A DNA stretch of 64,000 nucleotides from Oxytricha trifallax (GCA_000711775.1 ARYC01017353.1:1-64000); one strand, 5' to 3'; shown: positions 1-11,512, numbered from the stretch's first letter. The notes: generated by a model from the sequence alone, not told the origin. Numbers and translations: made by a program.

Positions 1-627
1 ACATAATAATATAAATACCATTAAATAAAAAAAGCATTTTCAACAGGTTCGAAAATTAATGAATCCTCACATACTCTGATTCGCTTGCTTGTTAAAGCAC
101 AGCAGCTTAAAGAGGTTCCCTTGCTTTTCTTTTGTTGAGCAACTTCAGTTGAGTGTCTTAATCTTCAACTTCTATCTCTTTCTTGTGGGCTTTTAAAAGA
201 TGCTTCTTTAAATCTCTTGTATGAGAGTACTACTTATCGCACTCAAAGCAATCATACTTTCCATCAACTTTGTCATGCTTTAAGTAAACAGTAGGCTTAG
301 CTTCCTTATGGACCTTCAAATGCCTGTACCAGCTAGATTTATGAGTAAAGTCTCTTTCACACTTCTCACAAAAATATACTTCAACTTCCTCTGCTTACAT
401 AGAAACTTCATTTCTAACTTTCTCCTCCTCTCTGTCTCCCACACACTTGTTTGCCATTAATTTTCTATTATTAATTTCTATTTTAAGAACAGAGACCTCA
501 AGTGATAGCTCTCGTAGTTCTTTAAGAGAGTTCATCTCACAGCTATCACACTTTTTATTGCTGCCAAAGTAAGTCTAAATTAGTTTGATGGAAGTGCTGT
601 TGTTTTACTTAAAATGTTAGCGCTCAT
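1..627 (-). pseudogene. TBE 57 kDa zinc-finger/kinase gene, N-terminal part
   Basis: The reading frame starts at an ATG at 627 (MSANILSKTT, as in the copy at 49497) and needs one frame change near 555-575 to reach the frame that carries the zinc fingers. Two C2H2 fingers are visible: CEKCERDF with HLKVH, and CFECDKQYSH with HLLKAH. TAA and TAG are read as Gln. The kinase-like half lies left of the window. The frame change may be a real mutation or a sequence error. The role of this protein in TBE transposition or excision is not established; fingers suggest nucleic-acid binding. Confidence 0.8.
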
Positions 628-810
628 ATTTAAATTTGAATTTAAAATTATAAAACTGCCTCTATAACTGAGAGCTTATATGAGAGCTTTGCAAGTCTAC
701 AAGGTTCAAGGGAGGTTCTTGGAGTACTAGAGAAGAAATATGAGTGTTAAGAGACGATCCAGCTCTAAATATGGGTGAGGAAGTAACCATTTTTACTTTC
801 AATAATAAGT

Positions 811-1019
811 TGATTATAGTACGTACCGATTTAGGAGGTGCACCTAATTAAGTACGTACTGCTTTAGGAGGTATTTTGTGATTTTATGATTAAAATTAGG
901 GTGCTCCTAATTAAGTACTAGCTTTAATTAATGCTCCTAATTAAGTACTAGCATTTAATTAATGCTCCTAATTAAGTACTCGCATTTTAGGAGTTGCTCC
1001 TAATTAAGTACGTACCAAT
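811..1019. repeat. Short tandem repeat between divergent TBE genes
   Basis: About 30-bp units built around GCTCCTAATTAAGTACTAGC are repeated four to five times between the minus-strand 57 kDa gene and the plus-strand 22 kDa gene. Related words occur at the same place in the elements at 49.1-49.3 kb and 59.05-59.17 kb, so the array belongs to the transposon. Its position suggests a shared divergent promoter or protein-binding region; that role is inference. Confidence 0.75.
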
Positions 1020-1222
1020 TTAAATTAAAAAATATGGAACTATAACAGTAGAATTTGATATCAATCTCTCAAGTTGAAACCAGTTCTCAAAACCTTCTCC
1101 ATATCCTTCTTAGAGGTTGACCTCCTATAGGATGCCCATATTTAATAGAAGGTTTTACTGAGATATATAATTGAAATCAATAAACTTAAATTTGAATATC
1201 ATTTCTTAGATCTGTAAACAAG

Positions 1223-1804
1223 ATGGAGTCAATGAATGATGCAATGAAAAGAGTGCAAGCACAAGAATTGATTCAAAGATTTAGAAGCAAGGAGGATTTG
1301 CATCGCTACCTGGTGCAGCAAGGTAATGAACTCATAGTAACTAATCTTGATTATGTAGTTGGTTTGTTCCTGCCAACGATGGAAGGTACTAAAATTTCAT
1401 TTCTAAGAGCAATACTCTGCGAAGAGAAGAAAGCTTTGAAAACTTAAGATGTAAAGTTTGCAGAGATTCCAAACTATCCAGAGATTTCAGTGACTAACTT
1501 ATATGATGATGCTATGAACGACCCAGAGGTTTCGCAGTACCTTCCCACTAAGAAGCAGTTGTCAAACAAACTACCTGAAAGAAACTATTTCTTTGGCATA
1601 CTTGCAACAATTAAAGGTGATTACTTGAAAGAAATTATTCAAGAATCTCATAAGAAGAGGTACAGCATCTCATCAGAAGATAAGGAAAAGCAAGGGATCA
1701 AGATAAGTGAGTGCTGGCTATCAGAGCTGCAGAAGCACCCTTATATTTCTAGTAAGATTTGTAGCTTAACTCTTTAGAAAAATCTGGAACTGGCATCTTC
1801 TTGA
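1223..1804 (+). CDS. TBE 22 kDa protein, 193 aa
   Basis: The ORF runs from ATG at 1223 to TGA at 1802-1804 once TAA and TAG are read as Gln; a standard-code reading breaks it at an in-frame TAA at 1445-1447. It gives 193 residues, matching the size that named the TBE 22 kDa ORF. The copy at 48352-48933 has exactly the same length and shares blocks such as LSNKLPERN and SVTNLYDDAM. No catalytic motif is recognisable and its role is unknown. It lies between the divergent 57 kDa gene and the convergent transposase gene. Similarity to the other copies continues past the stop in another frame, so the downstream segment is conserved but not part of this ORF. Confidence 0.9.
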
Positions 1805-2019
1805 TGAAGGAATAGAGCAAGCTTCACAGAGAGCGAATGTCACAGACAAAGTATGAAGTTAGCAAGAGACTCTATTCAAATATATAGCCTCCAGAGTAAA
1901 TGAACATAGATGCTGGAGCTGGCAGCAAGAGAAGAAACTTAGGAGGAGGGAAGCAAGAAGTAGAAGAAAAGAAAGAGAAGCCAGCTCCCTCTTAAGATTT
2001 TTAAATGTGACTTATATAT

Positions 2020-3084
2020 TCATTAACTTAACTACACAACTTATTTATATACATTCACTCTCCCTTCTTTAGCACACTTTTAAGCCAATAAATTATCTTC
2101 TCTCTTCGCTGAGCTTTTAATAAAGTCTACTGTATCGATAGGTAGGTCATGCATCAAGTGGTAGAGCAGCAGTTTCTTGTAATGGCCTTTTAATATACCC
2201 CAATAGAACTCAATTCCATTAAACTGTGGACTGTAAGGTACGTTGAACACTGGCGTTATTCTAAGTTGTTCATAACTCTTCCTTGTTTCTTTAGTCTTAT
2301 GAACAGAGAGATTATCAACAAACAGTATAATCTCTTATTCAGGGTACTTCTCCCTCAGCTGTTCTAAGAACTTAATATACTGCTCTGTCTTAATAGAGCG
2401 AGGATGAATAAGATAAGTTTCTAAACCAGCATCCTCGCTAATACCTCCAAGAATTGCCATTGTTTATACCTTGACTTTCTAGTCATATACTTCTATGTTG
2501 CTATGTCTCTTATACCAAGACTTCTAGATGAAAGTGTTGAATGTAAACACAGCCTCATCAGCATGAATAAACTTATTATTATTCTATTAGGCTCTCTGCA
2601 TTTAATTATAAATATAATTTAAGTTGTTGTTGTAAAATGGCAGAAAGAAATCAATTACTCTCTTGATACGATTAACACCTTTGTAAGAGATACCATTTCG
2701 TTTATAGATGTTGGCTATAGACTAAGCAGAGATCTTCAACTCAGGGAACTGGCGGTGAAACATAGTAGCTCGTTAGTCGAGAGAGAAGTGAGCCCAATAC
2801 TTCAAAGTTTTTTCATTAATAAGATAGTCAATGTGCTTCTATTGAAACTTTGACTTCCTCTAAGGCAAAGAATTCAGCTATTATTGCTTAAGTTATACTG
2901 CTATAAGGCAGTGGGAGCGAACAGTTGAAGGACTTCGCTTTAAGAGCAGTGCAATTGACTTATAATTAAGTACTGGTTTGTCTTACTCACTGTATATATA
3001 ACATCCAAATCGCAGTTTAAACACTAAATCTATATACTCCTCATCATAAATAGACCCCAAAAGCTTGCTATTTTTGTCTCGCAT
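2020..3084 (-). CDS. TBE 42 kDa DDE transposase, intact
   Basis: The ORF of 354 codons plus TGA is open from ATG at 3084 to 2020 in the ciliate code. It is a DDE transposase of the IS630/Tc1/mariner type. The catalytic residues are in FIHADEAVF (first D), LFVDNLSVH (second D) and NGIEFYW (E), and 34 residues separate the last two, the D34E spacing known for TBE. An N-terminal helix-turn-helix-like part (KSIALLLKRSPSTVRSH) would bind the terminal repeat. TBE transposases are known to act in programmed DNA elimination in Oxytricha. The start is chosen because it lies just inside the terminal repeat, as in the copy at 47088. It appears undamaged. Confidence 0.94.
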
Positions 3085-3087
3085 TTA

Positions 3088-3168
3088 ATTAATAACCCCA
3101 ACCCCTAACAAATTCCCTACAAATCAAAGCACTTATAAACCTCATTAAGGGGTTTTGGGGTTTTGAAT
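3088..3168. repeat. TBE right terminal repeat and AAT target site
   Basis: The segment reads outward to GGGGTTTTGGGGTTTTG and then AAT. The same terminal sequence (TTTATAAGTGCTTTGATTTG) recurs at the left ends of the elements at 63101 and, weaker, at 56498, placing these three in one subfamily distinct from the element at 46950. Confidence 0.85.
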
Positions 3169-3599
3169 GCTATAACTTAAAATTATAAAATTTAGTTTTT
3201 TTGTATAAAAAAGATCAATATAATTAACTCAATATGATATTTAGTCTATTTGTATCACTTAAAGTTTCTGATTATAAATATATTATAATCACAAATTTTC
3301 AAAAATAATTTTAAGTAAGTCTATTGCCTATAGTGAAAATTATTTATTACATTAACTATAATTTGATAAATTTTATTAAGCCTAAGCTTATCACACTTAT
3401 TAAGCTAAATTGAATAATTCAATACAATAAACACAATTGTTTTTATAAATTTGATTTATTAATTCTGATCAATATAAATTTAACAAGAATTTATATAATT
3501 TCAGCTTATAGACATTGACTTTGATCAGTAATATTTTATATAATCAGAAATACTTATCGAATTGTAATTTAATAATCAATTATTTAGGTCTAACAGAGA
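3169..3599. other. AT-rich spacer without visible gene
   Basis: I see no coding island, repeat or terminal inverted repeat here. It separates the end of one TBE from the coding remains of a second, more diverged one. Confidence 0.5.
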
Positions 3600-4336
3600 A
3601 TGGAGAGTAACCAAGTGAGATCATATGACACGAGAGAGCTGCAACAAAAGTTCAGGTCCAAGAAAGACTGGATTACTTTCTTGAAATATAATAGCAATTT
3701 TATCATTATATATAATTCTTATAGAGTGATATTACCCCCGCCTGATAACTAAATATCAATGAGATTTTTAAAAGACTTTCTTGCTGGAAAAAAAGAAAGT
3801 CTTTTAAGAGTGCTGATGTTTAGGCATTCAAAGCTGTGAAAAATATCTTCAATTAGATTAATGAAGACACTCAAATCATGAGATTCATGAACTATTATGA
3901 CGACCAGAGAGTCCAACCTGACAGAAAGTACATGTACGGTGTCCTCGACACCCTATGGCCAAACTACATAAGTGAGCTTATTAAGCATGCGAATAGGATT
4001 AGGTGCCTTAAGGAAGCTGAAGAGGACAAGCAAGACCAAATCTTTAAAAGACATATTCAAGAAGCTCGAGAGCGAGCCTTTCTTCTCAAGTAAGTAGCAT
4101 GCATTATAATTATAATTATTTTAGAGACCAAGGGCAAAGCACTGTCACAATTAAAATTCAAATCAAAGCCTCGAGCTCAAAGAAAGCAAAGATAGTATCA
4201 TGAAATATCCCAGACCTTTGAGAAATTTAAAAAGACAACTGAAATACATGAACAACAGAATATCTTGAGGGAGGACAACGATGATGTGAAAGATGTTCGT
4301 CTTAAGCACCGTATGGGAGACGAGGAAATGCAATGA
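3600..4336 (+). pseudogene. Divergent TBE 22 kDa-like gene, one frameshift
   Basis: Translation from ATG at 3600 gives RELQQKFRSKKDW, matching ELIQRFRSKEDL of the 22 kDa protein at 1223. A frame change in the A/G-rich run near 3785-3800 is needed to continue into the frame containing the second half, where QPDRKYMYGVLDTLWPNYI corresponds to the LPERNYFFGILATIKGDYL block. The second frame stays open with TAA/TAG as Gln to TGA at 4334-4336 and ends in a charged tail. Function is unknown, as for the 22 kDa family. Confidence 0.72.
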
Positions 4337-4349
4337 ATGAAAATATATA

Positions 4350-5290
4350 ATTTAATTAAATAATATCATGTCTACTCTCTATTACACCTAACATAATCTT
4401 TCATAATTCTTAAGTGCCTACCTATTATCCTCTAAATGGTTTGCTTATCGACACTCTCTATCGCCTTCTTTATCAATCCAACATGCTACGCCTATATATA
4501 ACAAAAGTTGTGTTCACCAGCTATGTTTTATAGTGATGCTTCACTTTAAAGAACACTTCTTCTAAACAGTGATACTCTGGGCTATAGGGAGCATTGAAGA
4601 TGAACTCCCAATCATAGGCACTAATTTGATTCTACACAGACCGAGATGGATGGACACGCAAATTGTCCCAAAATATAATCACCCCTGGATTTTAGTTCCT
4701 CACTTTTAGGTACTCGAGCATGTCTACTCAATCATTGGCATTTATAGATAATGGTTTAATCATGTACCCCTCTAAACCCATACTCTCACTTATGCCAACT
4801 ATTGCTGCAAATGTTTTAAAGTAATTTCATGCTTGCTCTGCTGACAGTTGTTGTATGGAAGGGCCCACGATTTAATGTTTGCCTAGAATGGCTTAAAAAT
4901 CACTTCATCGATGTATATGATTTTTTGGTGTTGGTCTGCCATGCTAGTCAGCTGTCCAAAGCATGTCATCCTCTGGATTATGAGGCGTTAAGCCTAAACT
5001 GGAGTCATTCTCTTCTTAAACTTCATCACTTTATATTTAATCTTGTGTTTTGAGTATATTCTCATAAGTTGAGAGGCTGACAGTTTGTATTCAGGAAACT
5101 CTCTATGTAACTATAACTCAAGACTCAAGAGAGTCCTTTTTACCTCTCCAGTGTAGATGCCTAAACAATATATGAACAAATGTATCAGAGAACGCTTCTT
5201 GCTTCTTAGACTTTGTATGAAGGAGTTTAACAATCTGAAGGGTCAAATTATCTGAAATATTTTTAAACTTTATAGTACGGGAGCCTAAAA
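4350..5290 (-). pseudogene. Divergent TBE-type D34E transposase remnant
   Basis: Reading the minus strand in more than one frame recovers the DDE core: IIYIDEVIFKPF (first D), FWDNLRVHPSRS (second D) and YHCLEEVFFK (E). Exactly 34 residues lie between the second D and the E, the TBE spacing. An upstream stretch, FPEYKLSASQLMRIY, matches the FPELKISAQSIANIY block of the intact enzyme. Several frame changes and a TGA show it is not functional. Sequence identity to the intact TBE enzyme is low. Confidence 0.78.
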
Positions 5291-5467
5291 TAATAGATAC
5301 TTAACGATAACTCGCAAAGACTTTGCTCCTAATTTTTTAGGATATGGCTCCATATCGTAACTAGAGTCCGTAGGTATTAAGCCTGCTTTAGTATAAGTCT
5401 TTCGATGTTTCCATTATTTTCATTATAATAACTTGATATATCTACAAATTAAATTTCATTTTATTTA

Positions 5468-5953
5468 AGAAAAATTTTGATTACGTCCAACGACCTTTTT
5501 GAATACACACTCCCAAAGGAAAATATTAAATATTCTTAAAAAATATATTTAATTGTAAAATTATCAAATTTACATAAATAAAATAACAATGAACGTTCAC
5601 AATGATTTTACTTCTTTTAAGTTAAATAAAATATTTCTTGTTTAACTTATTATTATTTAGTTATTAGAACATTTTGTTTAACTTAATAGAAGTAAAATCA
5701 TTGTGAAAGTTCATTGTAATTATCTATATGTTAATTTGATAATTTTACAATTAAATATATTTTTAAGAATATTTAAAATTTTCCTCTGGGAGTGTGTATT
5801 CATAAAGTTCGATGGACGAAGTAAGTGTCATAAAATAAAAATATTCTATGTAATAGAGACTCGAAGAGCAAGAAATTTTTATTCAAAAAATTTATTTATA
5901 TATAGGGGGGTCGGTTTGGGGGTGGGTGGAGGTGTGGAGGAGGGCTCGGGGTG
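5468..5953. repeat. Imperfect foldback element with G-rich right end
   Basis: Two arms (about 5468-5600 and 5690-5830) are inverted copies, for example GAATACACACTCCCAAAGGA against its complement near 5785-5805. The right end continues into a G-tract block at 5904-5950 with runs of G3-G7. The word TACGTCC next to the arm and the G-rich end closely resemble the larger palindrome at 16918-18047, so both probably belong to one family; the left end seems truncated. An ORF of 83 codons over the right arm is a by-product. Confidence 0.7.
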
Positions 5954-6185
5954 AACACTCTAATTTATTGATGATTAATTTACAAAATTTATTAACCATC
6001 TCTAATAAATTCAATATAATGCTATAAATCAAAATAACATTAACTCTATATGATAATTTAAGATTATTATTTTCAAGGTTATGACAATGTAAACTGCCAC
6101 TAATAAAATAAAACCTTTTTATCTATTTTTATTTATTTAATTCAAATGCACTCTATCAATAGTTATTATTGAAATTTTATTAAGA

Positions 6186-6477
6186 GTGCAAGAGTGTGGA
6201 CTGCTTTGTAAATACAAATGATGAGTTCTGCATGGTGTTCCCGTATATATAGACCTCCTCAGCTACATTGAGAAGAACATGCCTGGACATTAATTATAGA
6301 TTGCTCTGGGCCTGCTTGAACTGCACTTGAGCAACATTATGTACAGAAACATAAAGCCATCCAATATCCTGGTGCTCGATGACGGCAGTTTGCAGATATT
6401 CGACTTCGACATGGCAGCCAAGAGCGGAGAGAGACCCAAGCGCAAGAGGTCATTCGCTGGAACTTACGATTACATGG
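6186..6477 (+). pseudogene. Kinase K MDS cluster, copy 1, catalytically decayed
   Basis: Three MDS-like blocks (6186-6242, 6251-6287, 6296-6477) encode pieces of a Ser/Thr kinase N-lobe: VDCFVNTNDEFCMVF, LLSYIEKNMPG and LLELHLSNIM through SFAGTYDYM. Between the blocks, gene sequence present at 24641-24678 and 25357-25415 is missing and is replaced by short AT-rich spacers, the pattern of an odd/even scrambled gene. Pointer-like words are GTGCAA, GTGTTCCC, AGACCTCCTCAGCTA, CTGGA and ATAGATTGCTCTGGGC. The catalytic loop reads YRNIKPSN instead of HRDIKPSN, and DFG reads DFD, so this copy lacks the catalytic Asp and is probably a decayed duplicate. Confidence 0.8.
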
Positions 6478-6713
6478 TTCACTAACAATATATTAATTAC
6501 ACCACATTTTTAAAAAAATTATAATTGCTCAATTTATTAAATCTAAAAATCTACCATTAACCCTCATTCATATATGTAATATACTATTTGAAAAATATTT
6601 AAACATAAATATTGGTAGATTTATTTTCTTCTCTATAAAATGAAATTTTAAATTTTATAATAAATAATTTTTGAAAAAATTTAGTTTTATATAAATAAAA
6701 TTAGAAAAATTTA

Positions 6714-7082
6714 GTAGGAATACATTCGATTTAGGAAAATAAATTATAATTAAATAAATTTCTTAAAGACAGTTAATTTTCTTGAAACCTTGTGATCGAT
6801 AGAGAATTAAAAATTAGCTAGACTTTACTATTGGCGGTAACTTTCTATCGTATCTCTGGAGCCAGATAATTGAATTCAATTATTGGTGACTAGTTTTGTA
6901 AAATATTATGCACAAATATTATTCATTTATCTGGCTCCAGGGATACGATAGAGAGGTACTTCCAATAATAAATTCCAGCTAATTTGGAATTCTATATCGA
7001 TGACTAGGTTCCAAGAAAATAAACTATCACTAAGTAAATAATTTAATTATAATTTAATTTCCCAAATAGAACGTATTCCTAC
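6714..7082. repeat. Foldback MITE, GTAGGAATAC family, copy 1
   Basis: The element begins GTAGGAATACATTCG and ends in the complement CGTATTCCTAC, flanked on both sides by TA. The two arms pair almost throughout, with an inner block around TCTATCGTATC. Five further complete or broken copies in the window share ends, inner block and TA duplication. TA target duplication is typical of Tc1/mariner-related elements; no ORF is present, so it must be mobilised in trans. Confidence 0.85.
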
Positions 7083-7084
7083 TA

Positions 7085-8789
7085 ATACTAAATTAATTGA
7101 TTGCCATAAAATTATCAAACAATTTTCTTGTTTTTAATTATGATTGATAAAGAATTAGTAAATTTGAGATTATATAATTATAGATATAGAAAAAAATAAA
7201 GGACTATTCTTCATCTTAAATTAATAAAAGACACAACCAATCAAATAAATTTAAATGCTAATGCAAAGCAACTTATTATCAAATAGACTTTGATAAATAG
7301 CTTAGCATTGTTAAATATACATTTATCATTGTAAAGAAAATATTATTAAGGAGTGTGTAATAAATTTTAATATGAAATTGGTAAAATAACATAATCTATA
7401 AAAAAAATATATTTTCTTTTGACTTATAATAAGAAAATTAGCAATTTTCAAAATCAAATTTATCTGGAATCTAAGATTCTTGTTTAATAAAGCGTCAAGA
7501 TTGACAAATTGAATAAGAATTTTTAAATAAAATCAAATGAAATAATGCTTTTATTTTTAATTTCACTATAATTCATAATAAATATGCTTAAAGATTTACT
7601 TAATTATTATAATTTGTAATTTAAAAATTTTTGATTTCATTATTAGTTTTTCATTTTATAATTTTAAGTTGAAAAATTATTACAATTTGCATTTAATATC
7701 ATTAGTAATAGGCTAAATAGTTAATTTGGAGAAAATACCAATAATAATATATTTCTACAGTTAAGAGTTTTCAGTGTTTTTAAATATCAAAGCTCAAATT
7801 GGAAGTAATGTTCTATTTTGTCGAAAAATATTTTATTTATTTTATGATATTTTAAGAACAAAATTAATGAAATTAATTAGTTGAGAAGGTCTATATTAAA
7901 TTTTTGAGATATTATTTCATCACTTTTTTATTATTAAAATAGCTTTGATTAGTATATTTAAATATATTTTTCTTTTAAGTTTAATAAAAATCTTTGTTTT
8001 TTACTTTAGTTAATCAATTTCTAATATTTTCATATATTTTTAATGCTAAATTAAATTAATTTTTTTGCTTTTATGCTTAAATAATGAATTATCATTCTAA
8101 ATTTAAATTTCCTTTTTTTATACTTTATTATTGGTAAAAAAATAAAATATTAAATGATATTTATATAACAATATCCAAGTTCATTAATTAAAATTATTTC
8201 ACTAAAAAGATTTCCCTAATAAGAATTATTGTTGTGAGATTCATAATCAGTATTTTTATGAGAAATTAAAAAATCAAATAATTTAAATGTTGAAGATAAA
8301 AATAAATTATGAATATATTCAATCAAGCAAATTTTTTTACATAGTATCTAAGATTTAATGAATATTTCTTCCTTCCTTTTCTATCTTTGTTATGTTATAT
8401 TCCTTTAGTATTTCTGCTTCTATTTTGTCTCTAAGCAATAAAACAAAAATTTATATAAACAAATTTAGAGTATTGCTTTAAAAACTAGTTAGGTCCTATT
8501 TTAATCAATAAATTATTATTAAAATATTGAATTGCTAAAAGAAATTGGATTGTTAATATGGTTCTTTTAAGTCATTATACATAGATATTTTAAATGCAAT
8601 TTAAGCTTAATTATAAAATGTGAATTTAAGGACTAGTTAAAACTATTAATTTATAATAAAATTGATTTTATAAGACGAATAACCCAAATTAACTTAACTT
8701 CAGTCAATCTTTATTATTAAATATTTACCTTTCTATATACTGAAATAATACCCTCTAAATACTATTAATTTTATAATGAATATCATTTA
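7085..8789. other. AT-rich interval without visible gene
   Basis: No coding island of raised GC, repeat or inverted repeat was recognised. It lies between the decayed K copy 1 with its MITE and the 3' end of locus R1, and is probably eliminated sequence. Confidence 0.5.
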
Positions 8790-9042
8790 AAATAAGAGAT
8801 ATTGGCTTTAATGCATGTTATCTAACTTAATCTAAGTTAAGTTTACCAGCAGTACTCCAATTTTCTATAAATATGATGACTTTGTAACCACAGTATTCTA
8901 AATCCATGAAGTACTTTGCGTCAATGAATAAGTTGTAGGAAATTTGTTAATGGCCCACAAGGCAGCACCAATGCATTTCCTTTACATTTCTGTGCATTTA
9001 ATTTACAATATTTCTCGCAATCTCCTTTCTGGCTTCATGCTA
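8790..9042 (-). CDS. R1 terminal MDS: LC8-like (dynein light chain) domain
   Basis: The minus strand encodes ARKEIARNIVNQM, then EMHWCCLVGH, then DAKYFMDLEYCGYKVIIFIE. This follows the order and spacing of the dynein light chain LC8/DYNLL core, in which KDIAAYI is followed by WHCIVG and then a strand rich in Y/F ending in ILLF. The paralogue at 33493-33795 keeps the same pattern with different codons, so selection has acted on the protein. LC8 is a small dimeric hub protein that binds short peptides through its edge strand. Here the domain is the last part of a longer kinase-containing gene model. The similarity is recognised by eye, not by profile search. Confidence 0.66.
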
Positions 9043-9099
9043 CATAATGCTAAATAATATTTAAATCCATACAAAATGATTAGCATTATTTAAATTTTA

Positions 9100-9420
9100 A
9101 TTTGCCAAGTATACAGATTTCTAAACATTTAGAGCGGATGTCTTCAAGCATCCCAGAACTAATATAAAAATATGAATTATATGACATTATTAATTTATTA
9201 TAATTATCTTTATGTTCTTGAGTTCATTCTTTATAAATTCTTGGGAGTCTTACAGCCACAATTGTTTTTTATCCTCTCTGTTGTACATATTTGAATCTGA
9301 AATTTAATAGCTTATCACTTTATCTATCTACATTATTTGATTTGATGACTCTTGGTTGTTTCTTTAATTACTTGCTTCGTCTACTTTTGAAGTGTCAAAT
9401 TTGTCTATAAGAGTCCAAAC
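9100..9420 (-). CDS. R1 MDSs upstream of the LC8-like core
   Basis: Two coding blocks occur. At 9190-9420 the minus strand reads VWTLIDKFDTSKVDEASN through KKQLWLQDSQEFIKNELK, a polar linker that matches the R2 block at 33950-34170 (KKRLWLQDSQEYLKNELK). At 9100-9165 it reads SSGMLEDIRSKCLEICILGK, corresponding in position to the first helix of LC8 (the EEMQ...ALEK region), and R2 has SSGMLDDIKAQCLDIVILGN. About 25-30 bp of AT-rich DNA separates the blocks, probably a small IES, in both paralogues. Confidence 0.75.
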
Positions 9421-10629
9421 TATTAATAGTATATTAATAAATGAAAAATAAAATAGCATATTCAAATTTAATAAAAATATGAATTCTTTCTATTTTGATT
9501 TATTTTATTTCATGGAAAAATTAAAAAGTAGACTGTATTAAACAGAATTTCATATACAAGATATTTATCATAATTTTTACAATTGAAATCATTATTTTCT
9601 TCAAATAAATAAAATGAATATTGACTTTGAAATTCATTATTATAGAGGAGTTTTATTAGGCAGACATGTTTGTCATTTAAAAGAGTCTAAATGAATAGAT
9701 TCTTAACTTTATAATTTTATACTAATATTTATTGATTTCTGAGAATTAAACTTTTTCTTAATTTTTTTTCTCATTATTTTCAAATAACTTAATAATTCAT
9801 TTTATACGAATAAAAATAATTAATAAGTATATCAAATTTATGAATGTAGAGATTAATAAAAGTAATTTAGTTTTTAAGTCAAAATGCAGAGTTAAGACAT
9901 GACAAGCGATACTGAAAATAACATAGAAAATTAATAATATATTCATTAATGGGAATATCAAATATACATCAATTATATTATTTTAAGTGCAATATTAAAG
10001 GTTTAGAAGTAACTTAATCAATAATCAACTCTTTTAATTCGTAAATTTTTAATTTGAAATAATTAGAAGATTACTAGTATAATTTATTCTATAAAACTTA
10101 TTGTTAAAATCAATTTATAGAATCAACATCTTATTATTTTTTATCTTTTAAATTAGGCAAAACTTTTTATAAAAGATCAATGCAAGAAAGAAATAATCAA
10201 ATAATATTTTTATTTATTTTACAAATTTAATTATATAATTAATCTTTGAATTAACGAAATTGTTTATATTTCAGTAATAAATCAAATTGTAATTTAAGTT
10301 TTGTTTATTTACAAAAAAAAAATAAATATATTTGATTTAGAGAATAAAAATAAAAATCACTCTAAATTATTAATAATATTTAGATTTAGTTTTAGCGTAT
10401 ACACTATTTTATTAAAAATATTATTATTCAAGAATAATATGTAAATTCAATTAGATATAGGGTTAACATTCGTTAAACTTATAATCTTAAATAAATAAAA
10501 AAATTGTTTTATTGAATCAAAATTTCTATTAATTTTCATAATCAAATAAAGGTTTGAAATAAAATATTGTTATCAACTTCCCATTATAGTCTTTTATATC
10601 TTTAATAATGTAATTTTAATTGATAATAG
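9421..10629. other. AT-rich IES within locus R1
   Basis: No coding similarity to R2 and no repeat were seen. It is bounded by R1 blocks on both sides, which identifies it as internal eliminated sequence by inference. Confidence 0.55.
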
Positions 10630-10975
10630 CGGCTTATCTCTATACTGATCATTAATGATTCTTCGATATTCTATATCTTCAGTCTAATACTTTGGATTAT
10701 TTAATCCATAAAATCCAATTAAAACCTTATAATTAATTTCAGAATAATAGGAAAGAACAAATCATTTGTAATTTGCTGTATAATTTAAAAATATAAAATT
10801 AATATATTTTTTGATAAATTTAAATGATATTAAGTTAATAATTAATTGTTATTCTAAATTTTCCTCTTTAAATATATACCAAGTTTACATTGGGTCTGTT
10901 AAAATCTTTTGAATACTTCTATATTAATCTTGAATCATATTCTGGGAAATATTCATCCCAATAAATCTAAATCAT
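10630..10975 (-). CDS. R1 linker MDSs
   Basis: Two blocks are conserved with R2. At 10872-10975 the minus strand reads WDEYFPEYDSRLIQKYSKDF (R2 at 36200-36310: WERIYPEYDCQLVRKYKQDF). At 10630-10735 it reads GFYGLNNPKYQTEDIEYRR and NDQYRDKP (R2 at 35350-35458: GFFGQKDPSYLDHKVVYRR and NDQYRDKS). Their function is unknown; they lie between the kinase C-lobe and the LC8-like domain. The order on the minus strand is the same in both loci. Confidence 0.78.
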
Positions 10976-11014
10976 TACATAAATAATAATTCAATTTGAA
11001 GTAAAAAAGGATTT

Positions 11015-11512
11015 ATAATATTTAAATAAGCTTTTGCTAAGAATTGGTAATTATTCATTTTAGATTTTAGTTTGTCTACAGATTTTATTATTTTATAATT
11101 ACTTTTGATGCTGAAAATTAATTTATTGATTATAATTTAATTTTCCTTTATTCGCCATAAATTTATATGTTTTGAGCATAATTTTAAATTTGCTTAAATT
11201 TATTAATTTTTCATTTTAAACATAAAATTAGAAATATTAAATTAGAAAATATAATCAATGGAATGGGAAAAAAGAATATTTGCTCCTTATAGTTTTACAA
11301 ATTAAGATAAAAATAATTTAATTATGTTTTGAGTAGTTACAATTAAGTAATTTTTATAAGCATTGATTTTAGTATAGTTCGTATTAAAAAAAATTCTAAT
11401 AAGTTAAAAGATAAAATAGTATTATTTTAATAAAAAAAAATTCAAAATAAAATACATTCAATAATAAAGAGTCTAATTCGTGCATGTAAAGATAATTATG
11501 AGAATCAAAATC
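11015..11512 (-). CDS. R1 coiled-coil linker, split by an IES absent from R2
   Basis: The minus strand encodes HNYLYMHELDSL at 11466-11512 and SVDKLKSKMNNYQFLAKAYL at 11015-11088, separated by about 380 bp of AT-rich DNA. In R2 the corresponding HNYLYMHELETL and QIDQLKSQMNNYQYHAKTYL are continuous at about 36420-36530. The heptad-like spacing of L/I/M suggests a short coiled coil. Confidence 0.76.

Larger units (their letters stand above)
1..3165 (-). mobile_element. TBE transposon, left end outside window
   Basis: This telomere-bearing element contains, from left to right, a 57 kDa-type gene on minus, a 22 kDa gene on plus and a 42 kDa transposase on minus, the standard TBE gene set. The right end at 3149-3165 is GGGGTTTTGGGGTTTTG, two copies of the stichotrich telomere repeat, followed by AAT, which fits the known 3-bp ANT target duplication. 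The other end and its duplication lie outside the window. The transposase and 22 kDa genes are uninterrupted, so this is the best preserved element here apart from the frameshift in its 57 kDa gene. Confidence 0.93.
3560..5400 (+). mobile_element. Decayed divergent TBE relative
   Basis: A 22 kDa-like gene on plus and a D34E transposase on minus lie in the same relative arrangement as in the neighbouring TBE, but both are diverged and frame-shifted. No C4A4 end and no 57 kDa gene can be seen, so the boundaries given are only the coding extent with margins. It may belong to a separate TBE subfamily. Confidence 0.7.

Noticed and set aside
1223..1777. Two separate small genes at 1223-1447 and 1490-1777
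   Set aside because: They are one ORF in the ciliate code; the apparent stop is TAA, read as Gln.
1790..2010. Frameshifted extension of the 22 kDa ORF
   Set aside because: The 46950 element stops at the same codon, so 193 aa is the family length despite conserved sequence beyond it.
5703..5954. 83-aa ORF ending in a glycine/valine run
   Set aside because: It runs across the foldback arm and its G-rich tip; composition explains it.
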